This document shows positions 34,105-43,514 of a stretch of DNA of 64,000 nt, one piece after another. Every line of letters starts with the position of its first letter. Within the stretch, counting starts at the first letter, position 1. The notes under the pieces were generated by a model. The model ran no database searches and had not been told where the DNA came from. It saw nothing but the letters and a program-made list of their open reading frames with translations. This stretch comes from Bacteroides sp. (lineage in GTDB: Bacteria; Bacteroidota; Bacteroidia; Bacteroidales; Bacteroidaceae). The stretch lies in assembly GCA_019416685.1 (NCBI GenBank), contig DXWV01000044.1, positions 1 through 64,000 of the forward strand, given 5' to 3'. The translations under genes were made by a program, and so were the position numbers.

Positions 34105-34425
34105 ATGAGTATAACAGCGAACAATTTACAATCATTCCGTCCCTACCATCCGGGAGAACTGGTTAAGGAAGAATTGGAATGCAGAGGCATAAAACAAAAG
34201 GACTTTGCAAAGAAGTTTGGTTTGTCTTATTCCGCTTTAAATGAAACGTTAAATGCAAAACGTCCGATAACCACTGAGTTTGCTTTGCTCTTAGAGGCTG
34301 CTTTAGGTATCAATGCCGATTTGCTTGTAAGGATGCAAACAGACTATAATATACAGGTGGCACGAAAAAATAATTCTTTGCTTGAAAAATTGAATAACAT
34401 AAAGAAGATAGCTGCTGTATTTTAA
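34105..34425 (+). CDS. higA: HigA-type antitoxin (XRE helix-turn-helix)
   Basis: The 106-residue protein begins with the HigA signature RPYHPGELVKEELECRG, followed by an XRE helix-turn-helix (KQKDFAKKFGLSYSALNETLNAKRPIT). It should neutralise HigB and repress the operon through the dyad at 33716-33736. The terminator at 34548-34575 closes the unit. Confidence 0.88.
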   Translation: MSITANNLQSFRPYHPGELVKEELECRGIKQKDFAKKFGLSYSALNETLNAKRPITTEFALLLEAALGINADLLVRMQTDYNIQVARKNNSLLEKLNNIKKIAAVF

Positions 34426-34547
34426 AGTGGATTCAGAAAACGCACTTGTAAACTCTTAAATGCAATAATGCAAACTACACCTACAAACCGCAATAATAGG
34501 ATTAAATAAGCCAAGTTTCCCGAAAACCTTATTCGTAGGTAAAAAAT

Positions 34548-34575
34548 AAGGAGTTAAGTGTTAGTTTAACTCCTT
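34548..34575 (+). terminator. Terminator-like hairpin after higBA
   Basis: AAGGAGTTAA pairs with TTAACTCCTT around an 8-base loop. The following T run is weak. Confidence 0.5.
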
Positions 34576-34620
34576 GACTTATATTGTATTGCAATTTTAT
34601 TATCGATTATCTTATTCAAT

Positions 34621-34661
34621 CCCCCCAGACACATACTCTACCGAGCTGAGCTACAGCTCCG
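34621..34661 (-). pseudogene. Broken tRNA-Pro: 5' half only
   Basis: On the minus strand, 41 bases match the 5' half of the intact tRNA-Pro, through the D arm and anticodon GGG, with a few substitutions. The match stops right after the anticodon loop. The upstream box TACTTTTG (34673-34680) and flank are also shared. There is no 3' half. Confidence 0.8.
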
Positions 34662-34921
34662 AATTGTAGTTGCAAAAGTAGTGCTTTATTTTGAAAAAGC
34701 AAGGAAAATGAATAAATTATTTTATTTCAAATCTATTGCATATTGAAAATGAGTCAATTGCCAAATTACAAAGGAGTTGCTAAAAAAAACTGTAGCATAT
34801 TTTTTTATAAAACTTTAAAGGGTTTCTGTTTGTTTATGAAAGAATCTAAATAGTATGGACTTTTTTTCTGTAACATAACACCAGAATTCCTATCCTTGCT
34901 ATATAAAAGTTGGTTATATTA

Positions 34922-34929
34922 TATTTTTG
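34922..34929 (+). promoter_or_regulatory. -7 box for the AraC-kinase operon
   Basis: TATTTTTG lies 28 bases before the ATG at 34958. The nearest TTG (34896-34898) has a 23-base spacer, slightly long. Confidence 0.45.
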
Positions 34930-34957
34930 TACAACTATATTAATACATAATTGGCAA

Positions 34958-35824
34958 ATGACAAACAAAATAAAAAAAGAAATATTAAAGATCAACGCTT
35001 TTGGTGAAGAATTCAGAATTTGTAGAAATTTGAAATATCTTCCTTTGACTGCTTATCCTTCTTATATCCAGACTGGGTTGATTGTTTTTTGTTTGAAGGG
35101 TAGTGCACGTATTAATATACATGATAATGAACATTTATTGTCTGAAAATCAATTAGCTGTTTTTTTTCCGGGGCAGCTTATTTCATGTACAGATATTAGT
35201 GATGACTTTTTAACGCTTACTCTCAATCTTTCGTCCACTTTTTATGATGATATTTTGAGTGGAATGCGCCGTTTTTCTCCTCATTTTTTTGTTTATATGA
35301 GAAGCCATTTCTGGTTTTCTTTAAATGAGCGTGAGGTTGTTGGCTTTTGTGGCTATTTTAATTTGATTTCTGATCGGGTAAAACGAGAACAGGTTGCTTA
35401 CCGAAGAGAGGCATTGATACATTTATTGAGATTCTTTTATCTTGATTTATATAATACCTATCTTGATAGTTCCCTATTGATGGGAGGAACAAAGCCGGAT
35501 GCCCGTAAAGAAGAATTAGCCAATCAGTTCTTTAAACTGATTATGTTATATTACAAGGAGAATAGGGAAGTCGCTTTTTATGCAGATAAACTGTGTATAA
35601 CTTCCAAATACTTATCGGCGGTTATTAAGGAGGTGAGTGGGAAAACGGCTAAAGATTGGATCATTGAGTATATGGTTTTAGAGATTAAAGCTTTGCTTAA
35701 GAATTCAACTTTAAATATTCAGCAAATTGCTACTAAGACAAATTTTGCAAATCAGTCGTCACTGGGACGTTTTTTCAGGAAACATACCGGAATGTCACTT
35801 TTAGAGTATAGAATGCAGAAATGA
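34958..35824 (+). CDS. AraC-family transcriptional regulator
   Basis: The 288-residue protein starts at ATG 34958; the frame is open further upstream but crosses the promoter. The N-terminal half resembles the cupin-like sensor of AraC regulators (GLIVFCLKGSARINIHDNEHLL). The C-terminal 100 residues hold the double helix-turn-helix, ending NQSSLGRFFRKHTGMSLLEY. It has no receiver domain. The stop overlaps the kinase start by 4 bases, so regulator and kinase are made together. Confidence 0.88.
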   Translation: MTNKIKKEILKINAFGEEFRICRNLKYLPLTAYPSYIQTGLIVFCLKGSARINIHDNEHLLSENQLAVFFPGQLISCTDISDDFLTLTLNLSSTFYDDILSGMRRFSPHFFVYMRSHFWFSLNEREVVGFCGYFNLISDRVKREQVAYRREALIHLLRFFYLDLYNTYLDSSLLMGGTKPDARKEELANQFFKLIMLYYKENREVAFYADKLCITSKYLSAVIKEVSGKTAKDWIIEYMVLEIKALLKNSTLNIQQIATKTNFANQSSLGRFFRKHTGMSLLEYRMQK

Positions 35825-38532
35825 AACAAACAAGAGATAGTTTAATGTTAAAGCGAAGAATTGTATATACAATTGTATTCTTACAGTTTTTCCTCCTCAA
35901 TTCATTTGCGGCGGGTTCGCTTTTGAAAGAGGAATGTATTCTTTTTATTAATGCAAATTCGGATCTTTCGCCTTTGAGTAATCACATCATTAGTGAACTT
36001 ATATATAAATTGCCTGTCGAATATAAGGGTATGACTATATCATCTGAAAACCTTAATTTGATGCGGATATCTGATGAACAACGGATGGATACAATCCGAA
36101 GGGACTTATTTGCAAAATATGAAAACAGTATTCCGCGACTTATTATTATTATGGGAGGGAATACATGGGCACTGATTCATGAAGAATTGGAGGAGCGATG
36201 GAAAGATACACCGGTTATTTTGTTTACAGAGAAAAATTATATAGGTCCTGTTGATGCCTATTTGCAAAAGGCGTCCATAACCCGTGAAGAACAAATGCCA
36301 CTACGAAATATTATAAAAGGGCGTAATATAACTTTGGTTTATGCACCATTTTATGTAAAAGAAACAATTGATTTGATGTATCAGCAGATACCGAGTATGA
36401 ATAAGCTGATCTTTATATCAGATCGTAGATGGTTTAGTGCTCAGAACCGGCAGGAGGTAGCAGAAACTGTGGTAAAATATTTCCCTGATTTACAATTACG
36501 CTTTTTTACGGAAGGGCAAGAGAATATAGAAGAGGTTATAGGTTCTCTCAAGCAAGCTGATAAAAATACGGGAATATTATATGCGGCATGGGAAAGTTAT
36601 GATTCATTTTCTACTAATGTAGCGTTGTTACCGCGTACATATAAGAGAATTAACCAATATTCCGCACAACCTGTATTTACATTGACTGACATGATTGGGC
36701 AAACTGGTTTGGTAGGTGGATACTTTTCTTTGTCAAAAGATATCAGTAAGACTATAGCCGATATCAGTCATAAGATACTAAGTGGAGTAAAAGCATCTGA
36801 TATACCTGCTGTGAAAGTTTATGCCGGACCGGTCTTTAATTATGAAGAATTACTTAGAACTGATTTATATCCGGAGCTTTGCCCTTCGAATACATTTTTC
36901 TACTATAAGCCGGTGAGTTTCATTGAGAAGAATAAATATATCTTAGCTACCATATTACTATGTGTACTTTTTGGAGTAATTATCTTATTAGTACGTATTT
37001 ATTTTTTGAGTAATATTCGCAAAATGCAATCAAAACAGATTCAACTAATGAGCAATTACAATAATTTGTTCAATGACATGCCGGTTCTTTATCTGAGATG
37101 CCGATTGATAAAGGGAGAAAATGGGAAAGTTGATGATTATGTAATTAGTGATGTTAATCCAAGTTTTGAAAGACATTTTTATAAGAAAGAAGATGCTTTA
37201 AATAAGCGGGGAAGTGTGTTGAATAGTTCGGAGGTTTTTGCCAAACTGAAAGAATATATGGGTATGGCCGATCAGGAACAAAAACCAGTATCTTTTTCAA
37301 TGCATGCGATGAATGGGCATAATTATGATGTACTTGTTATGGTTTCCAATCTTCCGGAAGTGGTTAATATTTTCTGCATGGATACTACAGAACTGATTCA
37401 TACGCGTCAATCCTTACGAACAATTAATCATAAATTGTCTATGGCACTTGGCATTGCTGATATTACTCCCTGGAAATGGAATCTGAAGGAAGATAATGTT
37501 TGGTTTGACAAGAGTAGATTAATTGAAGACGATGAAAGATTTATTGTGAAAGAAGGGGCTTTTGCTGTTCCTGTTTCACAAATTATGAAAAGTATTCATA
37601 GTGAGGATATAAAGCGTGTGAAGAAGCTGTTTCAGGAATTGAAGGATGGTAAAAGAGAGAAAGTGAACGAACAGTTTCGCGTTTTTACAGCTTCGAAGGA
37701 AGACTATGATTGGGTAGAAGCATGGGCTGTGGTTGATGAAGCGGATAGAGAGGGGCAACCACTTGCTCTTATTGGTTCCGTTTTGGTCATTACAGGCAGA
37801 AAGAAGATGGAGCACGAACTTATAATTGCAAAGGAAAAGGCAGAAGAGGCAAATCGGCTTAAATCGGCATTTATTGCTAATATAAGTCATGAAATACGTA
37901 CTCCGTTAAATGCTATTATTGGATTTTCCAGTATACTTGATACAGTTCAAACGGAGAAAGAACGTAAGGAGTATTTGCGTATCATAGAACACAATAATCA
38001 ACTGTTGCTTCAATTGGTTAATGATATTATTGATCTGTCGAAGATTGAGGCGGGAGCATTGGAATTTGTTACTTCTAATGTCTACTTGGATGACATGATG
38101 AGAGAGCTGGAAAGGGCTTTTCTGCCGAAAGCTGATGCGGCTCACTTATCATTGAAATTTGATGATCAGTATGCGGAGTGTTATGTTAATGTAGATCGTA
38201 ACAGGCTAATACAGGTATTGAATAATTTAATTTCGAATGCAATTAAGTTCACTGCTGAGGGCAGTGTGCATTTTGGTTTTTCCCGGTTAGATAATGGTAT
38301 GCTTCGTTTTTATGTCACTGATACCGGACATGGTATTCCGAAAGAATATCAAAAAAAGATATTCGGACGTTTTGTGAAACTGAATAGTTTTGTTCAAGGT
38401 ATTGGTTTGGGGCTCTCAATAGGTGAAACGATTGTGAAATATATGGGAGGTGAAATCGGAGTTGAATCAAAAGAGGGTAAGGGTTCTACTTTCTGGTTCA
38501 CAATACCCCATCAAGAGGTAAATTTGCAGTAG
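35821..38532 (+). CDS. Sensor histidine kinase with substrate-binding-like sensor
   Basis: The 903-residue protein has an N-terminal signal/anchor, a periplasmic domain (about 35-365) with the alternating folds of ABC substrate-binding proteins (PRLIIIMGGNTWALI, NKLIFISDRRWFS), and a membrane helix near 371-395. Two PAS-like regions and a HisKA domain with His near 690 (NISHEIRTPLN) follow. The HATPase domain has an N-box NLISNAIKF near 801 and GxG motifs GHGIP and GIGLGLS. There is no receiver domain, unlike Bacteroides hybrid regulators. The partner response regulator is not in the window. Confidence 0.9.
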   Translation: MKQTRDSLMLKRRIVYTIVFLQFFLLNSFAAGSLLKEECILFINANSDLSPLSNHIISELIYKLPVEYKGMTISSENLNLMRISDEQRMDTIRRDLFAKYENSIPRLIIIMGGNTWALIHEELEERWKDTPVILFTEKNYIGPVDAYLQKASITREEQMPLRNIIKGRNITLVYAPFYVKETIDLMYQQIPSMNKLIFISDRRWFSAQNRQEVAETVVKYFPDLQLRFFTEGQENIEEVIGSLKQADKNTGILYAAWESYDSFSTNVALLPRTYKRINQYSAQPVFTLTDMIGQTGLVGGYFSLSKDISKTIADISHKILSGVKASDIPAVKVYAGPVFNYEELLRTDLYPELCPSNTFFYYKPVSFIEKNKYILATILLCVLFGVIILLVRIYFLSNIRKMQSKQIQLMSNYNNLFNDMPVLYLRCRLIKGENGKVDDYVISDVNPSFERHFYKKEDALNKRGSVLNSSEVFAKLKEYMGMADQEQKPVSFSMHAMNGHNYDVLVMVSNLPEVVNIFCMDTTELIHTRQSLRTINHKLSMALGIADITPWKWNLKEDNVWFDKSRLIEDDERFIVKEGAFAVPVSQIMKSIHSEDIKRVKKLFQELKDGKREKVNEQFRVFTASKEDYDWVEAWAVVDEADREGQPLALIGSVLVITGRKKMEHELIIAKEKAEEANRLKSAFIANISHEIRTPLNAIIGFSSILDTVQTEKERKEYLRIIEHNNQLLLQLVNDIIDLSKIEAGALEFVTSNVYLDDMMRELERAFLPKADAAHLSLKFDDQYAECYVNVDRNRLIQVLNNLISNAIKFTAEGSVHFGFSRLDNGMLRFYVTDTGHGIPKEYQKKIFGRFVKLNSFVQGIGLGLSIGETIVKYMGGEIGVESKEGKGSTFWFTIPHQEVNLQ

Positions 38533-38556
38533 TAGAGAGAAAACTACTGCAAACTA

Positions 38557-38640
38557 AGAAGCTGTTTTGAATTTCTACAAATATCTTTTCTGATTGACTT
38601 TCATCTCAAGGCATTAGGCGATAAACTCAAAACAGCTTCT
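38557..38640. repeat. Inverted repeat between convergent kinase and aroB
   Basis: AGAAGCTGTTTTGA (38557-38570) is the reverse complement of 38627-38640, separated by 56 bases. It may act as a terminator for either side or be a small repeat unit. No T run follows. Confidence 0.6.
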
Positions 38641-38656
38641 TACTTATATCTTAAAT

Positions 38657-39718
38657 TTATACTCCCATACACTCCCGATAGAAATCGAACATCTCAAAGA
38701 TCAGGTCTTTATCAGCTGTTTGGTTTATGCTGATATCTCCGATGTCTTTCAGCAGAGTAAAATTGATCACTCCCGCTGTATTCTTTTTATCGTGTAACAT
38801 GAAGGCGTAAAGTTGTTCGTATTGTTTACAGTCGAAAGCAAAAACACCATAGTTCTCTTTTATAAACTGTATGGTTTGCCGCATTTTATCTTTGGGAAAT
38901 CCAACTTTAAGATGTGACAGATACAGTTCGCAGACGATTCCCCATGCCACAGCATATCCGTGAAGAACAGGACGATTTTCTGCGAGTGCCAGACTTTCAA
39001 ATGCGTGTCCTACGGTGTGTCCCAGATTCAAAGCTTTACGTATACCATGTTCAAAGGGATCTTGTTCAACTATATTCTCTTTTACTTGTACGGATTGTCC
39101 CACAAGCTGTTTCAAATAATTGTAATCAATACTTTCTGTGTTAAAGTTGAGTAACTCTGTCCAGTGGGTTGTATTGCTGATGAGTCCGTGTTTCAACATC
39201 TCCGCATAGCCGGAGAAGAAGTTTTGAGTGTCCAGGCTCCGAAGGAATTCTGTTTCGATCAGTACGTTGTTTGCCGGAGCAAATACACCAACCTCATTTT
39301 TCAGTCCGTTGAAGTTAATTCCGGTTTTCCCTCCTACAGATGCATCTACCATCGCTAATAATGTAGTAGGAACATTAATATAGGCAAATCCTCTCTTGAA
39401 AGTGGCGGCGGCAAAACCTCCCAGATCCGTTATCATTCCTCCCCCCAGATTAATGAGCAGCGAATGTCGGGTAGCTCCCTTATCACTCAGCACTTGCCAT
39501 ACGGAAGCCAGGGTTTCCAGCGTTTTGTGTATATCACCCGCTCCGATTGTTATTTCGATTGCATCTTTCAGATAAGACACTTCCTTCATCTGGGGCATAC
39601 AAAGACGGTGAGTATGTTCATCAGTCAGGATGAACAGGCGGTCGTGCGGGCACTTCTCTATGGCCTGACCAAGACTCAACTCCAGATTCTTACATAAGAT
39701 AACTTCTTGCTTACTCAT
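38657..39718 (-). CDS. aroB: 3-dehydroquinate synthase
   Basis: The 353-residue NAD- and metal-dependent enzyme of the shikimate pathway has a family core GGGMITDLGGFAAATFKRG near residues 105-125. It also has KTGINF.GLKNEVG and the metal-ligand segment LNLGHTVGHAFE near 230. It has its own promoter (39742-39749) and is divergent from a small membrane-protein gene. Confidence 0.95.
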   Translation of the reverse strand: MSKQEVILCKNLELSLGQAIEKCPHDRLFILTDEHTHRLCMPQMKEVSYLKDAIEITIGAGDIHKTLETLASVWQVLSDKGATRHSLLINLGGGMITDLGGFAAATFKRGFAYINVPTTLLAMVDASVGGKTGINFNGLKNEVGVFAPANNVLIETEFLRSLDTQNFFSGYAEMLKHGLISNTTHWTELLNFNTESIDYNYLKQLVGQSVQVKENIVEQDPFEHGIRKALNLGHTVGHAFESLALAENRPVLHGYAVAWGIVCELYLSHLKVGFPKDKMRQTIQFIKENYGVFAFDCKQYEQLYAFMLHDKKNTAGVINFTLLKDIGDISINQTADKDLIFEMFDFYRECMGV

Positions 39719-39741
39719 AATTCAATTTGCTTTTTCTACTG

Positions 39742-39749
39742 CAAAAGTA
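39742..39749 (-). promoter_or_regulatory. -7 box for aroB
   Basis: The minus strand reads TACTTTTG, 23 bases before the aroB ATG. Confidence 0.55.
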
Positions 39750-39770
39750 TATAAAATATCTTTTTTTGCT

Positions 39771-39778
39771 TACTTTTG
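39771..39778 (+). promoter_or_regulatory. -7 box for the small membrane protein
   Basis: TACTTTTG lies 21 bases before the ATG at 39800. It is divergent from the aroB box. Confidence 0.5.
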
Positions 39779-39799
39779 TCTCATTAAAACGTCAAATCA

Positions 39800-40204
39800 A
39801 TGAAAGCATTACTACCTGTCTATTGTCGTCCTCTGGGATATGTAATCCTGGTTTTCGCTCTGTTTATCCCTTTTATTCTCGTGATGATGGGAAAAGTGAC
39901 TGATACTAATCTTCTGTTTTACAAGGAATGTACTAAACTTCTGATGATAGTGGGTGCATTGATGATTATTTTTGCTTTATCCAAAAGTGAGAGTCGTGAG
40001 ACGGAACAAATACGCAACTCAGCTACACGTAATGCTATCTTTCTGACCGTATTGTTTGTTTTTGGCGGAATGCTTTATCGGGTAGCTACCGGAGACTTAA
40101 TAACGGTAGATACTTCTTCTTTTTTGACTTTCCTTATTATGAATGTTCTTTGCCTTGAATTCGGGATGAAAAAGGCGATGGTGGATAAAATATTTAAAAG
40201 ATAA
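39800..40204 (+). CDS. Four-helix membrane protein, unknown function
   Basis: The 134-residue protein has four hydrophobic segments, starting with PLGYVILVFALFIPFILVMM and ending with FLTFLIMNVLCLEFG. Short charged loops separate them. I do not recognise the family. It precedes the outer-membrane barrel gene by 74 bases and may share its transcript. Confidence 0.7.
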   Translation: MKALLPVYCRPLGYVILVFALFIPFILVMMGKVTDTNLLFYKECTKLLMIVGALMIIFALSKSESRETEQIRNSATRNAIFLTVLFVFGGMLYRVATGDLITVDTSSFLTFLIMNVLCLEFGMKKAMVDKIFKR

Positions 40205-40278
40205 TTGTAGTCCCATTAAACCTTTTGCGTTGTCAATTGTCAAAAAAGCAATTGTTACTATTACAAACGCATAGGCTA

Positions 40279-43182
40279 ATGAAAAAATTATCTATTTGGA
40301 TGGTACTGTCGCTACTATGTACCCTCTCCGCATTTGCACAAAACAAAATTATCACCGTCTCCGGGCGCGTGATCGAAGAAGACACGAAAGAACCTGTCGA
40401 GATGGCAACGGTTCAATTACTTGCTTTGCCCGACAGTACTCAGGCAGCCGGTGTTACTACACAGAAACAGGGTACTTTCACATTACCTAAAGTGAAAGCC
40501 GGAAAGTATGTATTGAGAATCTCTTATATCGGATTTATTACTCAGGAACTTCCTCTCCAGTTATCGGATAAGGCACCTGCAAAGAATGTGGGTACTATAA
40601 CGTTGCATCCCGATGCAGTGATGTTGAGCGAAGCTGTCATCACGGCAGAAGCTCCTCAAGTGACGGTGGTGGAAGATACATTGATGTATAACTCTTCTGC
40701 CTATCGTACTCCAGAAGGTGCTATGCTTGAAGAATTGGTGAAGAAACTTCCAGGAGCTGAAATTGATGAAGACGGAAATGTCAAGATCAATGGCAAGGAA
40801 GTAAAGAAAATCATGGTGGATGGAAAGGAGTTTTTTGGAGGAGATGTAAAGACCGGACTTAAAAACCTACCTGTAAATATGATTGATAAGTTAAAAACTT
40901 ATGATAAAAAGTCTGATTTAGCACGCATTACCGGAATTGATGATGGCGAAGAGGAGACTGTTCTTGATTTAAAGGTGAAAAAAGGAATGAATCAAGGATG
41001 GTTTGGTAATGCTGATGTGGCAGTTGGTACAGAAAAACGTTATTCTGGTAATTTGATGTTGAATCGTTTTGTAGACAAGACGCAAATCTCTTTGATAGGC
41101 GGTGGCAATAATGTAAATGATCAAGGTTTTTCCGGTGGAGGAGGAGGACCGCGATGGAGGAGAAACAACGGGCTTAATGCTACTAAAACAGTCGGAGTAA
41201 ATTTTGCTACTGAAACTTCTAAATTGGAAACAGGAGGTAGTGCACGATACAATTATAAAAGTACGGATGTGTCTAATACTAATTCTTCTGAACGTTTCTT
41301 GACGAATGGTAATTCTTTTTCCAATTCAAATAGTAAAAACAAGAATAAAGTATCAGATTTTAATGCAGACTTTCGCTTGGAATGGAAGCCGGACACTATG
41401 ACGAATCTTATTTTTCGCCCTTATGTTGCTTATGGTAAAACAGATGGAAAGTCTGGAAGTTATTCCGGGACTTTTAATGAAGATCCATTCAACTTAGTTC
41501 CTAATCCGAATGATTATTTAAATTTTGAAGATATTGATGGAAATGATCCTTTGCGAGATATAAGAGTAAATGCTACTAATAGCAACTCGATATCAGATGG
41601 GAAGAGCCTGTCTACTAATGCTTCCTTACAGTTCAACAGGAAACTGAATAATAAAGGACGTAATATTACTTTCCGTGGGGCTTTCGGGTATGGTGATAAT
41701 GACAATGATCAATATTCTCAATATGAAACGCGTTATTATCAGATTTATAACTCTGTCGGTCAGGATTCTATCGAATACCGTAACCAATATATTGCTACCC
41801 CTACAGAGAATTTTAACTATAGTGCCCGCTTGACATATAGTGAGCCTATTGCACGTTCTATCTTTTTGCAGTTCAGTTATAATTTCCAATATAAATATAG
41901 TAAAAGCAACAAAAGTACATATGATCTATTGGATTACCCGGATTGGATAATAGGCGGAAGTCTCCCTGAAGGATATCAGACTCATTATGTGGATAGCCTT
42001 TCTAAAAATGCTGAATATAGATATTATAATCACGATATTACTACCAGCTTGCGTTTAATCAGAGAGAAATATCAACTGAGTGCAGGCTTTTCATTCCAAC
42101 CGCAAAATTCAAAATTGTCTTATAAGAAAGGCGATTATATGATTGATACAACAAGGACTGTATTTAATTTTGCCCCTAATGTTGATTTCCGTTATCGCTT
42201 TTCTAAAGTGAGTCAATTGAGATTTACTTATCGCGGACGTGCTAGTCAACCAAGCATGGAAAACCTCTTGCCTATTACTGACAATTCCAATCCGTTAAGT
42301 ATACGTATGGGTAATCCTGGCTTGAAACCTTCCTTTACACATAGTATGCGTATGTTCTACAATACTTATAATGCAGAGAAACAACGGGGAATTATGACAC
42401 ATGCTAGCTTTTCGCTTACACAGAATAGCATAAGTAATAGTACAGAGTATGTTGAACAATCGGGTGGCACGATAAGCAGACCGGAGAATATTAATGGAAA
42501 TTGGAATGCATTTGCAATGTTTGGGTTTAATACTGCATTGAAAAACAAGAAATTTACTATAAATACATTTTCTCGTGTTAATTATGATAATAATGTAGAT
42601 TTTCTTTTTGACCGGGAACAGAGAGTAAATGAGAAAAATAAGAGCACAGCTTTGAGTTTGAATGAAAATTTGAATGGGGCTTATCGTAATGACTGGTTTG
42701 AATTGTCTTTAAATGGTACATTGGGATATATTTTTGAGCGTAATGAATTACGGTCGGAAAGTAATCAGCAACCTTATAATTATTCTTATGGGGCGAGTAC
42801 AAATATAACTTTGCCTTGGAGAATGACTATTTCAACGAATATTGCAAACAACAGTCGTAGAGGATATAGGGATGCAAGTATGAACCGTAATGAGTTAATA
42901 TGGAATGCCCAACTTGCACAAACTTTCTTAAAAGGATCAGCGACTGTTAGCTTTGAAATGTATGATATACTTAAACAGCAGAGTAATATCAGCCGTTCGC
43001 TTACTGCCAGCATGCGTTCTGTGTCCGAGTATAATGGAATTAATAGTTATTGTATGCTTCATTTCATTTACCGTTTAAATGTTTTCGGTGGTAAGGGGGC
43101 TCGCGAAGGTATGGAGCGCCGTGGTCCCGGTGGTGGTGGGAGAGGCCCCGGTGGTTATGGTGGAGGACGTCCCCGTTTCTAA
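40279..43182 (+). CDS. Outer-membrane beta-barrel (TonB-receptor-like) protein
   Basis: The 967-residue protein starts at ATG 40279 with a signal peptide ending SAFAQ. A carboxypeptidase-regulatory-like domain follows (about 25-115, with GTFTLPKVKAGKYVLRISYIG), then a degenerate plug with KKIMVDGKEFFGGD and a long Tyr/Asn-rich beta-barrel. The C-terminus is Gly/Arg/Pro-rich (GPGGGGRGPGGYGGGRPRF), which is unusual for a barrel end. It matches the Bacteroidetes outer-membrane-barrel family rather than classical SusC, and no SusD partner follows. Confidence 0.82.
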   Translation: MKKLSIWMVLSLLCTLSAFAQNKIITVSGRVIEEDTKEPVEMATVQLLALPDSTQAAGVTTQKQGTFTLPKVKAGKYVLRISYIGFITQELPLQLSDKAPAKNVGTITLHPDAVMLSEAVITAEAPQVTVVEDTLMYNSSAYRTPEGAMLEELVKKLPGAEIDEDGNVKINGKEVKKIMVDGKEFFGGDVKTGLKNLPVNMIDKLKTYDKKSDLARITGIDDGEEETVLDLKVKKGMNQGWFGNADVAVGTEKRYSGNLMLNRFVDKTQISLIGGGNNVNDQGFSGGGGGPRWRRNNGLNATKTVGVNFATETSKLETGGSARYNYKSTDVSNTNSSERFLTNGNSFSNSNSKNKNKVSDFNADFRLEWKPDTMTNLIFRPYVAYGKTDGKSGSYSGTFNEDPFNLVPNPNDYLNFEDIDGNDPLRDIRVNATNSNSISDGKSLSTNASLQFNRKLNNKGRNITFRGAFGYGDNDNDQYSQYETRYYQIYNSVGQDSIEYRNQYIATPTENFNYSARLTYSEPIARSIFLQFSYNFQYKYSKSNKSTYDLLDYPDWIIGGSLPEGYQTHYVDSLSKNAEYRYYNHDITTSLRLIREKYQLSAGFSFQPQNSKLSYKKGDYMIDTTRTVFNFAPNVDFRYRFSKVSQLRFTYRGRASQPSMENLLPITDNSNPLSIRMGNPGLKPSFTHSMRMFYNTYNAEKQRGIMTHASFSLTQNSISNSTEYVEQSGGTISRPENINGNWNAFAMFGFNTALKNKKFTINTFSRVNYDNNVDFLFDREQRVNEKNKSTALSLNENLNGAYRNDWFELSLNGTLGYIFERNELRSESNQQPYNYSYGASTNITLPWRMTISTNIANNSRRGYRDASMNRNELIWNAQLAQTFLKGSATVSFEMYDILKQQSNISRSLTASMRSVSEYNGINSYCMLHFIYRLNVFGGKGAREGMERRGPGGGGRGPGGYGGGRPRF

Positions 43183-43200
43183 ATTTACAGTAATCATAGA

Positions 43201-43245
43201 GAAAGAAGGTTCATGGTCCTATAATAGGATCATGAACCTTCTTTC
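43201..43245 (+). terminator. Terminator of the barrel gene
   Basis: A 22-base stem (43201-43222 with 43224-43245) has one G-T pair and almost no loop. AAAGAAGGTTCATG pairs with CATGAACCTTCTTT. Confidence 0.8.
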
Positions 43246-43307
43246 ATAAACAATGACAGTCTTTCTTTTCGAGATATCCTCCTTTTTCCGGTGGAGAGCA
43301 CTGTACG

Positions 43308-43386
43308 ACATGTACATCTCGTGCAGTACCAGATGTACATGTGGAGCTGCACGACATGCACATCTCATACAGTACGACATGTACAT
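43308..43386. repeat. Four-unit 23-base-period palindrome array (ACATGTACAT), second copy
   Basis: The words begin at 43308, 43331, 43354 and 43377, an exact 23-base period, with the second and third carrying one change each. Spacers contain GTGCAGTACC-like partial palindromes. The flank at 43259-43300 resembles that of the array at 356-434. It lies between the barrel terminator and the cls promoter. Confidence 0.85.
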
Positions 43387-43478
43387 CTCGTACATCGTTC
43401 CTTTACGATCGTCTATCTGTTTGATTATAACTTTCATCCCCGAAGTCTTAGTTGATTACAATCTAATGAATCATATAC

Positions 43479-43509
43479 TTTGATATACCAATCCTTTTCT
43501 CTACATTTG
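43479..43509 (+). promoter_or_regulatory. cls promoter; leaderless transcript predicted
   Basis: TTTG (43479-43482), a 19-base spacer and TACATTTG (43502-43509). The ATG at 43515 is 6 bases beyond the box, so the transcript should begin at or within about 3 bases of the start codon. Confidence 0.65.
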
Positions 43510-43514
43510 CTACT

